From contig JAIGNY010002032.1 in the NCBI GenBank assembly GCA_020152595.1, positions 552,831 through 616,830 on the forward strand: DNA of 64,000 nt, given 5' to 3'. The translations under genes and the position numbers were made by a program. Positions 34,915-47,109 of this stretch are shown here, one piece after another (positions within the stretch are counted from its first letter, which is position 1; each line of letters opens with the position of its first letter). The stretch comes from Chiridota heheva. Taxonomy: Eukaryota; Echinodermata; Holothuroidea; Apodida; Chiridotidae. Under the pieces are notes generated by a model. The model ran no database searches. It was not told the DNA's origin and worked only from the letters and a program-made list of their open reading frames with translations.

Positions 34915-35981
34915 CCCTTACTCTACCAGGGCTTTAAAAATAGCGACCCCAATTTTCATAACTTTTTTTTCATATGCATTTTTGACAACTTTCCTTTCAT
35001 TTTCTTTCGTTACAAGTTTGGTTGGAATAGATGCTAAGATATTTATCTTTTGAGTAATTAAAACCAATTTAGGAAATATTGGACAAAATTATGCAAATTA
35101 AGCAATTTTTGGCTAAATTTGGTCAACAAATGGTCAATCTTTGCAGAAGTATAACTTCTTGTCAGTATTGAAAACAGAGATTTGTGTTACATATTTAGAT
35201 TGTTTTTGAAATTTCTTTTCCAATGATACTAATCTATAATTTTTAGAAAGAAAGAAAAGATGAAAACACATCAAAAATGATAAAAGTCAAACGTCCCCTG
35301 AATGCTGCAGCAGAAAAATAATTACGCAGTGGTCACGGCAAGACTCGAACCCGGAGCGCCCGCACGCTAGTCGCGTATATTTCCTCTGCGCCACGTGGTC
35401 GTTCAATGTGCAGAGGTGTAATTTTGTTCTTATAGGATAGGTTCTAAATAGAGGGGGGTATGCCTTTATTTATATATCAAATGAAAGAAAATTTCAAGCG
35501 CTTTCGAACGGCGGTTCAACAAAGCATGCGTGATGTAAGGTTTGGGTTACACGATTTTTTGAAAAAAACGGGTCAAAAATGGCAGAAATTCATGAAATTT
35601 TAAAGAAATTTCTCCAGAACAAGAGATTGGACGTAGGGATTATAAAAATTATACCAGAAACCAATACTATCATGTCTTAGGACTTGCGTGTTTGATTTGA
35701 ATAAAAATGTGATCTTGAAATTATCGTAAGATGTAAAAGAGAAAAATAAAAGAATTGAATTTTTTTAGCAATTATTGAGTTTTACCCCTTTTCGATGTAT
35801 TTTTTCTAAAAATTATGTAATATGACCCCTGTAAAAAAGTTTGATTTTGTAAAAGAAATATCCGAGTACTTTAAAATGATACCAAGACTACTCTTATAGG
35901 ACTGTGGTAAAGTCCCGATTTTATTTTTAGAAAAAGGTGGTTTGAAAACGGCGATACTATCGCCGCGTGGTAGAGTAAGGG
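34915..35981. mobile_element. piggyBac-like MITE with TTAA target duplication
   Basis: CCCTTACTCTACCA begins the element and TGGTAGAGTAAGGG ends it, an inverted repeat of at least 13 bp. TTAA flanks both sides (34911-34914 and 35982-35985). The R330 sequence of the host element reads through when the insert is removed. Termini starting CCC and a TTAA target are typical of piggyBac. No transposase frame exists in the 1067 bp. Confidence 0.88.
35331..35400 (-). tRNA. tRNA-like sequence (pseudo-tRNA or SINE head) inside the MITE
   Basis: On the - strand, TGGCGCAGAGG (35383-35393) fits the A box and GGGTTCGAGTC (35342-35352) fits the B box at the right spacing. The region is GC-rich in AT-rich surroundings. 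The acceptor stem has about two mismatches and the T stem is imperfect. A CTAGCGT loop would give anticodon AGC, but the anticodon stem pairs poorly. A functional tRNA is doubtful; an internal pol III promoter relic is more likely. Confidence 0.5.
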
Positions 35982-36545
35982 TTAAAGAGAAAATTTTGAA
36001 AAACTGATAAATGAGCAACTTGTATGTCCGTTTTGCGTCATATTGGGCATGAAAATATTGTTGGTTATTGTGTACATGCTTGTGTTATCAACAGATGTCA
36101 TTAGTATGCATGGTAGGAATGGCTTAATGTGAAAGTGCTAAATGATGTAAACACTATACTGTATCTCATATACAGTAAGTCAGATTGATGCTATATGTCG
36201 CACACAGATGGGTCATGATCTGTACATATGTTGTAATGTTGTGGTGGTGATGTCGTGAATAGTAATGAGTAGGTGGGGCTTACCTAAAAATTCCTGATAT
36301 AGGATAAATGAGCAATCGTTTTTGCATCATACTTGCTATGATAATGTTTTTAATTATCATGCAAATGCTAATGTTGTCAACATTTTTATTTATCTGCATG
36401 GTGGGTGCGGCTTATGAATAAATATCTTGGAACAAATATTTCATGATATGCAATGACACGACAGTTAGTACAGATTTTGCAAATCAATCAGCTTATGAAA
36501 AGAAAAGAAAAAAGCATCGGGACCACAAAACGTTTTGGTTGTGGT

Positions 36546-36790
36546 TTAAATGTGTGTCATTGAAGTGGGTCAGCAAATGAAGATGAAAAGCTTTTGAATC
36601 TTTACTGTGCCCTGAATCAATTTCTAACATTCCCATCATGCATCAGTGACTAATATTTTAAAAAGAAATCTAAAGAATTACATAAAGTTAGGAGCTGTCC
36701 GCCCTGTCATGCATCTCAAATTTTGTATGAATTAAAAACTGATCAAATTTTTGTCGGCCATAACTCCAAAACTAAAACAGCATTCTTTAA
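36546..36790. repeat. AT-rich dispersed repeat before the 55-bp satellite
   Basis: Includes GCATCTCAAATTTTGTATGA and AAACTGATCAAATTTTTGTC, shared loosely with 22640-22720 and 53280-53350. It grades directly into the satellite, whose first unit looks like its continuation. Confidence 0.5.
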
Positions 36791-36791
36791 A

Positions 36792-37908
36792 ATTCCCAAA
36801 CTGATCTGCTCTGATTTGAATACTCTTTGATCCTAAATTGCTATATGTCCATAGACCTTGATACTCTGATTTGAATACTCATTGATCCTAAATTGCTATA
36901 TGTCCATAGACCTTGATGCTCTGATTTGAATACTCATTGACCCTAAATTGCTATATGTCCATAGACCTTGATGCTCTGATTTGAATACTCATTGATTCTA
37001 AATTGCTATATATCCATAGACCTTGATGCCTTGATTTAAATACTCTTTGATCCTAAATTGCTATATGTCCATAGACTTTGATGCTATGATTTGAATACTC
37101 TTTGATCCTAAATTGCTATATGTCCATATACCTTGATGCTCTGATTTGAATACTCTTTGATTCGAAATTGCTATATGTCCATAGACCTTGATGCTCTGAT
37201 TTGAATACTCTTTGATCCTAAATTGCTATATGTCCATAGACCTTGATACTCTGATTTGAATACTCATTGATCCTAAATTGCTATATGTCCATAGACCTTG
37301 ATGCTCTGATTTGAATACTCATTGATTCTAAATTGCTATATGTCCATTGACCTTGATGCCTTGATTTAAATACTCTTTGATCCTAAATTGCTATATGTCC
37401 ATATACCTTGATGCTCTAATTTGAATACTCGTTGATCCTAAATTGCTATATGTCCATAGACCTTGATGCTCTGATTTGAATACTCTTTGATCCAAAATTG
37501 CTATATGTCCATATACCTTGATGCTTTGATTTGAATACTTTTTGATCCTAAATTGCTATATGTCCATAGACCATGATACTCTGATTTGAATCTTTTTATC
37601 CTAAATTGCTATATGTCCATAGACCTTGATGCTCTGATTTGAATACTTTTTGATCCTAAATTGCTATATGTCCATAGACCTTGATGCTCTGATTTGAATA
37701 CTCTTTGATCGGAAATTGCTATATGTCCATAGACCTTGATGCTTTGATTTGAATACTTTTTGATCCTAAATTGTTATATGTCCATAGACCTTGATGCTCT
37801 GATTTGAATACTTTTTGATCCTAAATTGCTATATGTCCATAGACCTTGATGCTCTAATTTGAATACTCTCTGATCCTAAATTGCTATATGTCCATAGACC
37901 TTGAAGAG
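36792..37908 (+). repeat. 55-bp satellite, about 20 units
   Basis: Unit CTCTGATTTGAATACTCTTT-GATCCTAAATTGCTATATGT-CCATAGACCTTGATG, with point variants and one 3-bp contraction near 37588. It ends about 50 bp before the exon 8 acceptor. Confidence 0.97.
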
Positions 37909-37957
37909 ATTTGTACTGGTATTTTTCAACTTTTGATATTTGTTCTCTTTCTTCAAG

Positions 37958-38113
37958 GCCGAGAGGGAGAGGTGCATCATCATCACAGGCCCCAACATGG
38001 GGTAAGAGCTCGTACATCAAACAGGTTGCATTGATCGCCATTCTTGCTCAAATTGGAAGTTTCAGTACCCACGAGGAGGCAGAGTTCACTGTATTAGATG
38101 CCATTTACACAAG
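37958..38113 (+). CDS. msh3: msh3 window exon 8 (Walker A), frameshifted
   Basis: Starts phase 0 after CTTCAAG with [15 protein letters not shown]. At 37999-38002 four G residues precede TAAG where six would be needed for GPNMGGKS, so the frame runs into TAA at 38003-38005. After a 2-nt correction the exon continues [19 protein letters not shown] through DAIYTR to a donor at 38114. The length of 156 nt is exactly 2 short of the 158 required by the flanking phases. The invariant Lys-Ser of the P-loop is present but in the other frame. No intron explanation works, since the conserved residues are contiguous. Confidence 0.9.
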
Positions 38114-38649
38114 GTTTGTATTGCCAACCTTGGGATACAGTCTTTGTTCATAAATTGCTTGAAATGAGTTTATGTAATTCTATGCACTAATCATGATGCT
38201 ATTTCAAGAAGGTCACAGTTGGTTGATCTTAAAGATATATGGACAGGTAGCAACAACATCAGCTGAAATTGTTGAAAATGCACCCAAAACCATGAAAACA
38301 GCAACGAAATTCTATCAAAAATTGGTTAAAATTAACATTTTACAGAATTCTAAAACTTAGATACGTAATTAGCATAAATTTTTAATTGCTTATATCTTAA
38401 CTTATTGTTTTTTAACCCTTCCTCCAAATATTTTGAATGGGAGATGTTGGCTATAGTACACAGGATATTGGGTATTATCATAACCTTGCCCCAGATTTAG
38501 CGGTAGAACGAATTGAGAACATTTGATATTTGAAATTTGGGAAAGAAATATACAGAATTACATTAAAGAATATTAGCAGTGAATCCTATTCATTCACCAT
38601 CACTTGTGGGCTTGATGAAAATGTTTTCAAGCTTTGATTTGTCTTAACT
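38114..38649. other. Intron, weak repeat similarity only
   Basis: GATATATGGACAGGTAGCAA at about 38234 is the complement of text at 53205-53222. Otherwise no identified feature. Confidence 0.4.
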
Positions 38650-39372
38650 TTAAAACTTTAAGTGCTTTTGTGACTGCTTAAAGACTTGAAAATTATAAGT
38701 GCTAGTATGACCATTTAAAGACTTGAAAACTAAGTGCTGGTATGACCATTTAAAGACTTGAAAACTATCAGTGCTAGTATGACCATTTAAAGACTTGAAA
38801 ACTATAAGTGCTAAGTATGACCATTTAAAAACTTGAAAACTATAAGTGCTCGTATGACCATTTAAATACTTGAAAATTATAAGTGCTAATATGACCATTT
38901 AAAGACTTCAAAACTATAAGTGCTAGTATGACCAATTAAAGATTTAAAGACTTGAAAACTATAGGTGTTAGTATGACCATTTAAAGACTTGAAAACTAAT
39001 TGCTAGTATGACCATTTAAAGACTTAAAAATTATAAGTGCTAAGTATGACCATTTAAAGACTTGATAGCTTTAAGTGCTAATTTGACTATTTAAAGACTT
39101 AAAAGCTATAAGTGCTAGTATGACCATTTATAGATTTGAAAACTATAAGTTCTAGTATGACCATTTATAGACTTAAAAACTATAAGTGCTAGTATGACCA
39201 TTTAAAGACTTGAAAAGTATAAGTACTAGTATGACCATTTAAAGACTTGAAAGCTATAAGTGCTAGTATGACCATTTATAGACTTGAAAACTATAAGTGC
39301 TAGTATGACCATTTATAAGTGCTAAGTGTAACCATTTAAAGACTTAAAAACAATAAGTGTTAGTATGACCAC
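38650..39372 (+). repeat. 33-37-bp minisatellite, about 20 units
   Basis: Unit TATGACCATTTAAAGACTTG-AAAACTATAAGTGCTAG, with length variants (CTAAG, loss of TATA). Confidence 0.93.
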
Positions 39373-39480
39373 AATAATATAATACGCTACAGTTCTCAAT
39401 CTCACTCAAAACCGCTGGAAATTTTTTAACTCTGTGCCCTTTGGTCCTTAGACCCTCTTTTCTCCAGTAAATTTTCAGTG
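39369..39480 (+). repeat. Left arm of a 110-bp inverted repeat
   Basis: CCACAATAATATAATACGCT-ACAGTTCTCAATCTCACTCA-AAACC... is the reverse complement of 45095-45205 at roughly 80% by eye. The intervening 5.6 kb contains other repeats. Confidence 0.7.
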
Positions 39481-39799
39481 GTCGTAATGACCTCGAGTCT
39501 GGAAAATATTTTAGTTGGATAATTGTGTTTTAACACCTTTTGACATACTTTCGTCAAAAATTATCTGTTTTGGGACTCATTCAGGAAGGCTTCACGTTGT
39601 GTTTTTTTCTTCTTCCGTGTTTTGAGTGTGTTTCTGCGAGTTAGCAGAATCTTAAATTTTACGCTGATTTTTTCCTTGGAACTGAAATTGGATAGGCCCC
39701 GTAACGCTAGCGTTGCTTGTAGTCCTTCCTAACTGGGGGTTAGTAGAGGGTTGTGCAAGTTGTTTTTCCGTGCCTAGCTTAGTTCAACGGACAAGCTTA

Positions 39800-40260
39800 G
39801 CGCTGTGAAAAAGGAAGTATTGTGTCCTCACATGTTGGGCTTAGCTCAACTGACTAGCTGCGGCTGTGAGAGAAGAAAGAATGTTTCTGCCCTTTGGTGT
39901 TTAGCTCAACTGACTAGCCGCGGCTGTGAGAGAAGAATGTATGTTTCTGCCCTCTGGTGTTTAGCTCAACGGAATAGCCATGGCAGTGGAAGTTGAACTT
40001 GAAAAAGTTGGATTAGAACTTAGAATTGAAGTGAAACTTTTAGTGACCTCTATCGGCTTAGCTCAACTGACTAGCCATGACAGTAGGAAAGGAAATGATA
40101 TTTATGCCTTCTGGTTTTTACTCAACTGTATAACCATGGCAGTGAAACTTCAACTTGAAGTGAAGATTGTGTCCTCTATCAGGCTTAGCTCAACAGCCAC
40201 AACTGCGGAAAAGAAATTATTTTTGTGTTGATGTCCACTGGTTCTTTTAGTTCAACTGAC
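39800..40260 (+). repeat. About 60-bp degenerate tandem repeat
   Basis: Seven or so units led by GGCTTAGCTCAACTGACTAG, followed by CCGCGGCTGTGAGAGAAGAA and TTTCTGCCCTCTGGTGT. The first three are close; later ones diverge. Confidence 0.8.
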
Positions 40261-41383
40261 TTGCAGTGGAATAATATCAATAGGGAAAAGGGAAAATGGT
40301 GGAGTGATCCATTATTATTTTCTTCAGCTACAACTGCTACTGAGAGATTCCCCTAGTTTTTTGTTACGGAACATGTTGCAATGATGATAGCATGCAATGA
40401 TGATGGAATCTGTATTCTAATCTAATAAAAAATACATTTTATGTTGTAGGCTAAATTGTCGAGTTCTTCGGTTTTTTCCGTTTGGAACCCAGAATTTCAA
40501 AATACTTGCCTCGTGGTTTTTAAATTAAATGTACCAGTAGTGAGTAAAGATTAGTCACTCTATTCTCAATCCTACATTATGGAGTTGAGGCTAGCAACAG
40601 GCTGCGGCATTATGTTGGCATAGGCTACCTATGTTAGTAATACCGTACTAATAGTATGTAGTAGTAATCCTAGCCAAGGCTACAACTTATTATGGATTGT
40701 TAGGATTTATGCAATTTTGATTCGTTTGGAACTAATTTTATTGCTTGTCCTGCTGCCTTCTGTCAGTACAAGTTTCTACACTGTTGCAGTAGGCCTAGTT
40801 AGTTCGGCCTGCTTAAACTTTGACCAAAACACCAATAGAAATTGTTCCCATTCGCTGATACACTGACAGATAATGTAGTTCTAAGTGCTGTGTTTTCTAG
40901 GTCTACTTTGACTTAGACCTAGGCCTTATTTTGATGATACTACTCATAGCTTAAGGTATGATGCTTCTTTCTGGTGTTGAAGGGAATTCACCAGACTAGT
41001 GCACCGGTGAGCATCAAGGTTGTTTAAGGTGATCTCTAGGCCTTCTAGCTGGTTGTTTAGGTTAGTTTCTCTTATTTTCCTAGTTGATAATAAGTCTACG
41101 CCAGGGCTTTTAAATTTTTGGTAGTAACCCCGCTAGTCGCCTGTTCGGTTCCTTGCTGGTTGGGTGACTGTATCTGTAGGATTATCCTCTTGCAGTACAT
41201 GGCAGTATTGGAGTTTTAGGTGAAAATTAACCTTATGACAGTAACCTGCACCGATTTTCCTAGGGCTAGTTGGTAAGGTAGTCAATATTACTTGAAGTAA
41301 TACTGTATTGCAGACCTGTTTCCAGGTTAAAAGTTCCATTTCCCTCCTCCATATACATGTATGAGTATTACAAGTTGGCCTTT
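40261..41383. other. Intron, nothing recognised
   Basis: Lower repeat content than its neighbours. No conserved reading frame or RNA signature was seen. Confidence 0.4.
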
Positions 41384-43408
41384 TTGGTTCGCATGCGAAG
41401 CATTATGCGAACCTATGTAATGGCGATTACGTCCGTCTGGCCGTCCACAGATTTGTCCTATGATTTCCTCAGAAATGTTAAAGTTTTTTGATAATTCCTC
41501 AGAAAATGTTAAAGTTTCTTCAGAATTCCTCAGAAGAAGTTACGTTTCTTCAGATATCCTTATGCAAGGTTAGAATTTCCTTATAAAATATTAAAGTTTT
41601 TCAGAGACACTTAAGACAGGATTAAAGATTAGTTTCCTTAAAAAGTCTACAAAACATTTGATATTTTAGAAGAAGATAACTGTAATATGATATTATTTTC
41701 CAGTATTCTTCAGAGATCCTCAAGTCTCTCTTGTAGCACTTGAGATTTAAAATCCTTAAAATTCTTCAAAGTATTTGGGCACCAACAGTTGTATCAGGCA
41801 TGATTATTAAACTCCACCTTTATTATTGTGGTCATTTGCATAAAGTTGCTACAGTATAAGACCTGACCACCAGACTTTTTATTTAGGATGCTTAGTCAGG
41901 AGTGTGACAGGATGTGATTGCATATGGACATAGGGGAGGGATGCCATGTGGGACATGGATTGGGGCTATGAGGACATATGATATAATATTTACCATCTTG
42001 TATACACCAAGGGCTATATCAGGCATAATTATTTGACTCCACCTTTTTTTCTTATTCAACATCTCATTTGCTATAAGTTATTATATGAACTGACACTTTC
42101 ATACATAGTATGCTCAATCAGGGACTGTGTTAGCTAGGATGAGACTTCTAATGGAGCCTATGGGACGTCATGTGGTACATGGGGTGGGATGCTATGTGGG
42201 ACATGGGGTGGGATGCCATGTGGAACAGGGTGGAATGCCATGTAGGATATATGGTGGAATGCCATGCAGGACATACGGTGGAATGCCATGGAATGGAATG
42301 TCATGTGGGACATGGGATGTCATATGGGACATGGCAACCCACCTTATTTCAACAAGTCATTTGCATATAAGTTATTATATGAAGTGACACTTTCATACAT
42401 AGCATGCTATATCAGGGACTGTGATAGCTAGGATGAGACTTCTTATGGAGCCTATGGGGTGTCATGTGGGACATGGGGTGGGATGCCATGTGGGACATGG
42501 GGTGGGATGCCATGTGCAACAGGGTAGAATGCCATGTGGGACATGGTGGGATGCCACAAGTAACACAGAGTGTGACATAGGTTGGGATGCCATGTGTGAC
42601 ATAAGGTAGGATGCCATGTGTGACATAGGGTAGGAGGCTATGTGGGACATATGGTAGGAGGCTATGTGGGACATAGGGTAGGAGGCCATGGGGACATGGG
42701 ATGTGATGCCATGTGGGACATAAAGTAGGATGTCATTGGGAGGGATACCATGTGGAACATTAGATGGGATGCCATGTGGGACATCAGGTAAAAAGCTACT
42801 GATGCAGGACACAGGTAGGGATGCCATGTGGGACATAGGAGGGATGTCATGTGGTACAATTGGTTGGATTAATGTGGGACATACATGTAATGTGGGATCC
42901 ATGTGGGTCATAGCATGGGATGCCATGTGGGACATATGGTGGAATGCCATGTGGGACATATGGTGGAATGCCATGTGAGACACTGTATGGTGGAATGCCA
43001 TGTGAGACACTGTATGGTGGAATGCCATGTGGGAGATATGGTGGAATGCCATGGGACAAGGCATGCGATGTCATGTGGGACATGAGGTGGGATGTCATTT
43101 GGGACATGGGATGTGGGACATAGGGTGGAATGCCATGTGGGTCATAGGATGGGATGCCCTGTGGGACATATGATGGAATGCCACATGGGACATGGGATGT
43201 CATGTGGGACATTGGGTGGGATGCCATGTGGGAAATATAGTGGAATGTCATGTGGGACATGGGATGGGATGTCATGTGGGACATGGGGTGGGATGCCATG
43301 TGGGACATGGGGTGGGATGCCATGTGGGACATGGGGTGGGATGCCATGTGGGACATGGGGTGGGATGCCATGTGGGACATGGGGTGGGATGCCATGTGGA
43401 ACATGGGA
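41384..43408 (+). repeat. Hairpin-led dispersed element H, copy 2, with 24-bp minisatellite
   Basis: The hairpin GGTTCGCATGC...ATGCGAACC spans 41386-41413, followed by the same unique part and the same minisatellite as at 11775-13640. The homogeneous stretch is at 43200-43395. Copy 2 has an extra internal duplication of the AAGTTATTATATGAA...ATGCTCAATCAGGGACTG segment (42070 and 42365). Confidence 0.85.
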
Positions 43409-43474
43409 TCAGTTTCCCTAAGATCGTAGCCACCGGCCCCACGTTTCCATCGTTACAAGACGTGTTCAACATTA
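43409..43474. mobile_element. Small DIRS-array fragment at a repeat junction
   Basis: CGTAGCCACCGGCCCCACGT-TTCCATCGTTACAAGACGTG-TTCAAC resembles the DIRS internal array (17450-17500: ACCACCGGCCCCACGCTTAC). It is stranded between element H and R330. Confidence 0.6.
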
Positions 43475-44720
43475 TTTCAAGGAGCTTAATATCGAAATCT
43501 TAAAATGTTCATATTTTAAGACCGCTTGTCTGTTTTGTTTCATATTTGGTATAATTATGATGTTAGCTGCTGTGTACATGTTCATGATGTAAAAACGTTG
43601 AATTTCATTGATATGCATAGTGGGCTTAATAGAATTTGCTGAAAAAGAGCTTGTAAGCACATAATCTCAAGAATGGTAAACTGGATTTATGTCATATTTG
43701 GTACACAGATAGCCAGATACACTCTATTGTTTTTGGTAGTGATATCATGCACATCAGTAAGTGGGTGGAGTTTAAAGTGATAAATGAGCAACTGTATGTC
43801 CGTTTTGCGTCATATTGGTCAATAATTTTGTTGGTTATTGTGTACATGCTTATGTTATCAGCAGATTTCATTACTATGCATGGTGGGCAGACCCCTCGCT
43901 TTGCTGTTTTACAGGGACGGCCTGCCCCACCCCTCCGTGGGCATGCCCTGCCCCCCTGGGGTCCGCCCTGCCTTCATGAGAAAACTTAATTTTTTTTAAA
44001 CTTAGTAATCTTAATTAATCTCATAAATAAAACACCTTACATGGATACAGAACACAGAATGATAGCATAGTAAGCAATTGTCCTGTTTGGCTCATGAATG
44101 GTCCTTATCAATATCAGTCAGAATAGTTACATTCTGAGGTATGAAAATCCCAGAACTTTTTCACCATGGGATTAAGCCTGAAGGAGGCCCCTGGACTCCA
44201 CGCCGGATAGAGGCAGCGCTTCTCACACGCATTAATGTACCCCTCAACAAATCTAGCACCCTCCCCCTTTTAAATCAAGCTAAGGGTCTGCATGGTGGGT
44301 GTGGCTTAATGTGAAAGTGCTAAATGAAGTAAACACCACACTGTACCCCCATGAATGATACATCAGATTTATGCTATATCAGGTACACAGATGGTCTGTA
44401 CATCATGTTCTAATGTTGTAATAGTGATTTCATGAATATAAATGAGTAGGCGGGGCTTACTGACAAATTCTTGGAATAGGATAAATGAGCAACTTTTTTT
44501 TGCATCATACTTGCTGTGATAATGTTGTTAATTATGGTGCAAATGCTAATGTTGTCAACATTTATATTGATCTGCATGTTGGGTGTGGTTTATGAATAGA
44601 TATCATCCAACAAATATTTCATCATATTCAATGACATGACAGTAAGTACAAATTTTGCAAATCAATCAGCTTATATAATTAAGCATCGAAACCACAAAAG
44701 CTTTCGGTTCTGGTTGTTTG
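43475..44720 (+). mobile_element. Element K, copy 3 (no 5' hairpin), with a 403-bp insertion
   Basis: R330 units are followed by the 3' section and the terminus AAGCATCGAAACCACAAAAG + CTTTCGGTTCTGGTTG near 44715, as in copies 1 and 2. The 5' hairpin is missing because the copy begins at the DIRS-fragment junction. Confidence 0.65.
43888..44290. mobile_element. 403-bp non-autonomous DNA transposon, 9-bp target duplication
   Basis: Begins CAGACCCCTCGCTT and ends with the complement-like AAGCTAAGGGTCTG. CATGGTGGG flanks it at 43879-43887 and 44291-44299, and the host element reads through. The 5' part is C/G-rich (CCTGCCCCACCCCTCCGTGG). The 9-bp duplication might suggest Mutator-like transposition, but the family is not assigned. 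Confidence 0.72.
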
Positions 44721-44958
44721 TCAGAGTTGAGTATGTAGCTTTATCTGTCGATTTGCTTTTAATACAAGGGCTTCCTTGTATGATAGTTGAACTGTTGAGT
44801 GCTCACTTAGTTCATTATTTGCAATGGGCTTAAGCAATAGAAGGTAGTTTCTTTCTATCTCAGCTCCTACAAGTTGCGGTTGGAATAGTTTTACTTTAGA
44901 ATGCGCTCCCCACCTCCTGGTAAGCTATGAATTTGTAGCCTATTGTGTGATAGTGGTA

Positions 44959-45240
44959 GCAGGTAAGTATGTTGTGTGCCGGAGAATCATATTTCCCTAC
45001 CAAAATACTCTTCTCCTAGCACTAACATACTTACCTGCTGGATTCCTGCCCACCTCCCCACTGGGGCTTACTGTTTCCATGGGAGTATTTCTCTTTCCAC
45101 CTCCATTTACTGGAGGAAAGAGGATCAAAGGGCGATGAGTTAGAATTTTTCCAATGGTTTTGAGTGAGGTCGAGAGCTGTAGCCTATTGTATTATTGTGG
45201 TAGTAGGTTAGTACCAGGAGAAGAGTATTTTGGTAGGAAA
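44959..45240. repeat. Short inverted repeats and right arm of the 110-bp inverted repeat
   Basis: CCTACCAAAATACTCTTCTC at 44998 is the complement of GAGAAGAGTATTTTGGTAGG at 45219-45238. AGCAGGTAAGTATGTT at 44959 is the complement of text at 45027-45042. 45095-45205 is the inverted partner of 39369-39480. Confidence 0.72.
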
Positions 45241-45601
45241 ATATGAATGAAGAGGTTGGGTATAGAGAAAATCAAAACAATTGATTTTTGGCATGAAAGG
45301 TAAATGATGGAATGTGAATTTTGTCTGAAAGGAATTCAAACAATGAATGCTTAGCCTGAATAAAACCATAAACAATAATATGACATTGGAAGAATCAGTC
45401 AGAAGGTAGATAATGTAAGTGTTTTGAATGCAAATGGGCAATACTGATTAAAAGTGAGGAAGAGATTTTTGGGGATAAAATATAGTGGGTCGAAGATATC
45501 TGAGGTAGATTGTATTGGGTATGGGTGAACTTTACAATATATTAGGCATGTTGGAATTACCAAGTGGGTTGAGTCGTTTTTGTGTTGAAATTTGTTTGTA
45601 G

Positions 45602-45652
45602 AATGGGTTCTTCAGACATCTACAAAAACCAGAGCACATTCATGGTGGAGCT
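45602..45652 (+). pseudogene. msh3: Partial duplicate A of msh3 exon 9 (5' half)
   Basis: After a TTTGTAG acceptor-like site, the sequence repeats the beginning of exon 9 ([17 protein letters not shown], lacking one codon) and then diverges into CATGCTCTGACAAC and the 17-bp minisatellite. It keeps an acceptor but has no matching donor or downstream half. Confidence 0.8.
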
Positions 45653-45659
45653 TCATGCT

Positions 45660-45990
45660 CTGACAACACACTCTGCATGACAACATACTCTGCATGACAA
45701 CATACTCTGCATGACAACATACTCTGCATGTCAACATACTCTGCATGACAACATACTCTGCATGTCAACATACTCTGCATGACAACATACTCTGCATGAC
45801 AACATTCCTGCATGACAACATACTCTGCATGACAACATACTCTGCATGACAACATACTCTGCATGACAACATACTCTGCATGACAACATACACTGCATGA
45901 CAACATATGCTGCATGACAACATACACTGCATGACAACATACTCTGCATGACAAAATACTCTGCATGACAACATTCTCTGACAAGTTTTT
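45660..45990 (+). repeat. 17-bp minisatellite between exon 9 copies
   Basis: About 19 units of TGCATGACAACATACTC, with minor variants (ATGTCAAC, ATTCC, ACACTGC). The array directly follows duplicate A of exon 9. Confidence 0.96.
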
Positions 45991-46121
45991 TCAACAAACC
46001 CCAAGCAAAATCTAACTGTATAATATATTTATGTCTTATTTAATGTCTTTATCTAGTCAAACAACATGATTTTCATGTGTTCAAATTTCTTTGTATCAAT
46101 TGTGTTGATATTTTTTGGCAG

Positions 46122-46176
46122 GATGGGTTCTTCAGACAACATCTACCAGAGCACATTCATGGTGGAGCTTTATGCT
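46122..46176 (+). pseudogene. msh3: Partial duplicate B of msh3 exon 9 (5' half)
   Basis: A second copy follows a TTTTGGCAG acceptor and reads [16 protein letters not shown] (two codons missing) before diverging at the same point as copy A into degenerate repeats of the 17-bp unit. It lies about 300 bp upstream of the true exon. No donor is apparent. Confidence 0.8.

Positions 46177-47109
<933 letters not shown>

Larger units (their letters stand above)
33496..36545 (+). mobile_element. Hairpin-capped iterated element K, copy 2, with a nested truncated head and a piggyBac-like MITE
   Basis: Two heads occur: a truncated one at 33496 (GGTTCTCAGGAACCTATGTG) and a complete one at 34077-34101 (GTTCCGATGC-GATA-GCATCAGGAAC). 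R330 units follow, interrupted by the MITE at 34915-35981. The 3' section ends AGCATCGGGACCACAAAACG + TTTTGGTTGTGGTTT near 36545. The (TG)n-like stretch after each head varies in length. The 5' GTTCCGATGC and 3' GCATCGGGAC are inverted relative to each other, giving short terminal inverted repeats. Confidence 0.62.

Noticed and set aside
35331..35400. Functional tRNA-Ala (AGC)
   Set aside because: Acceptor, anticodon and T stems are poorly paired; it was kept only as a tRNA-like element.
37911..38153. A single open frame through exon 8 that avoids the stop
   Set aside because: Its N-terminal part ([15 protein letters not shown]) is nonsense, while the other frame gives the conserved IIITGPNMG; a frame break is the better explanation.
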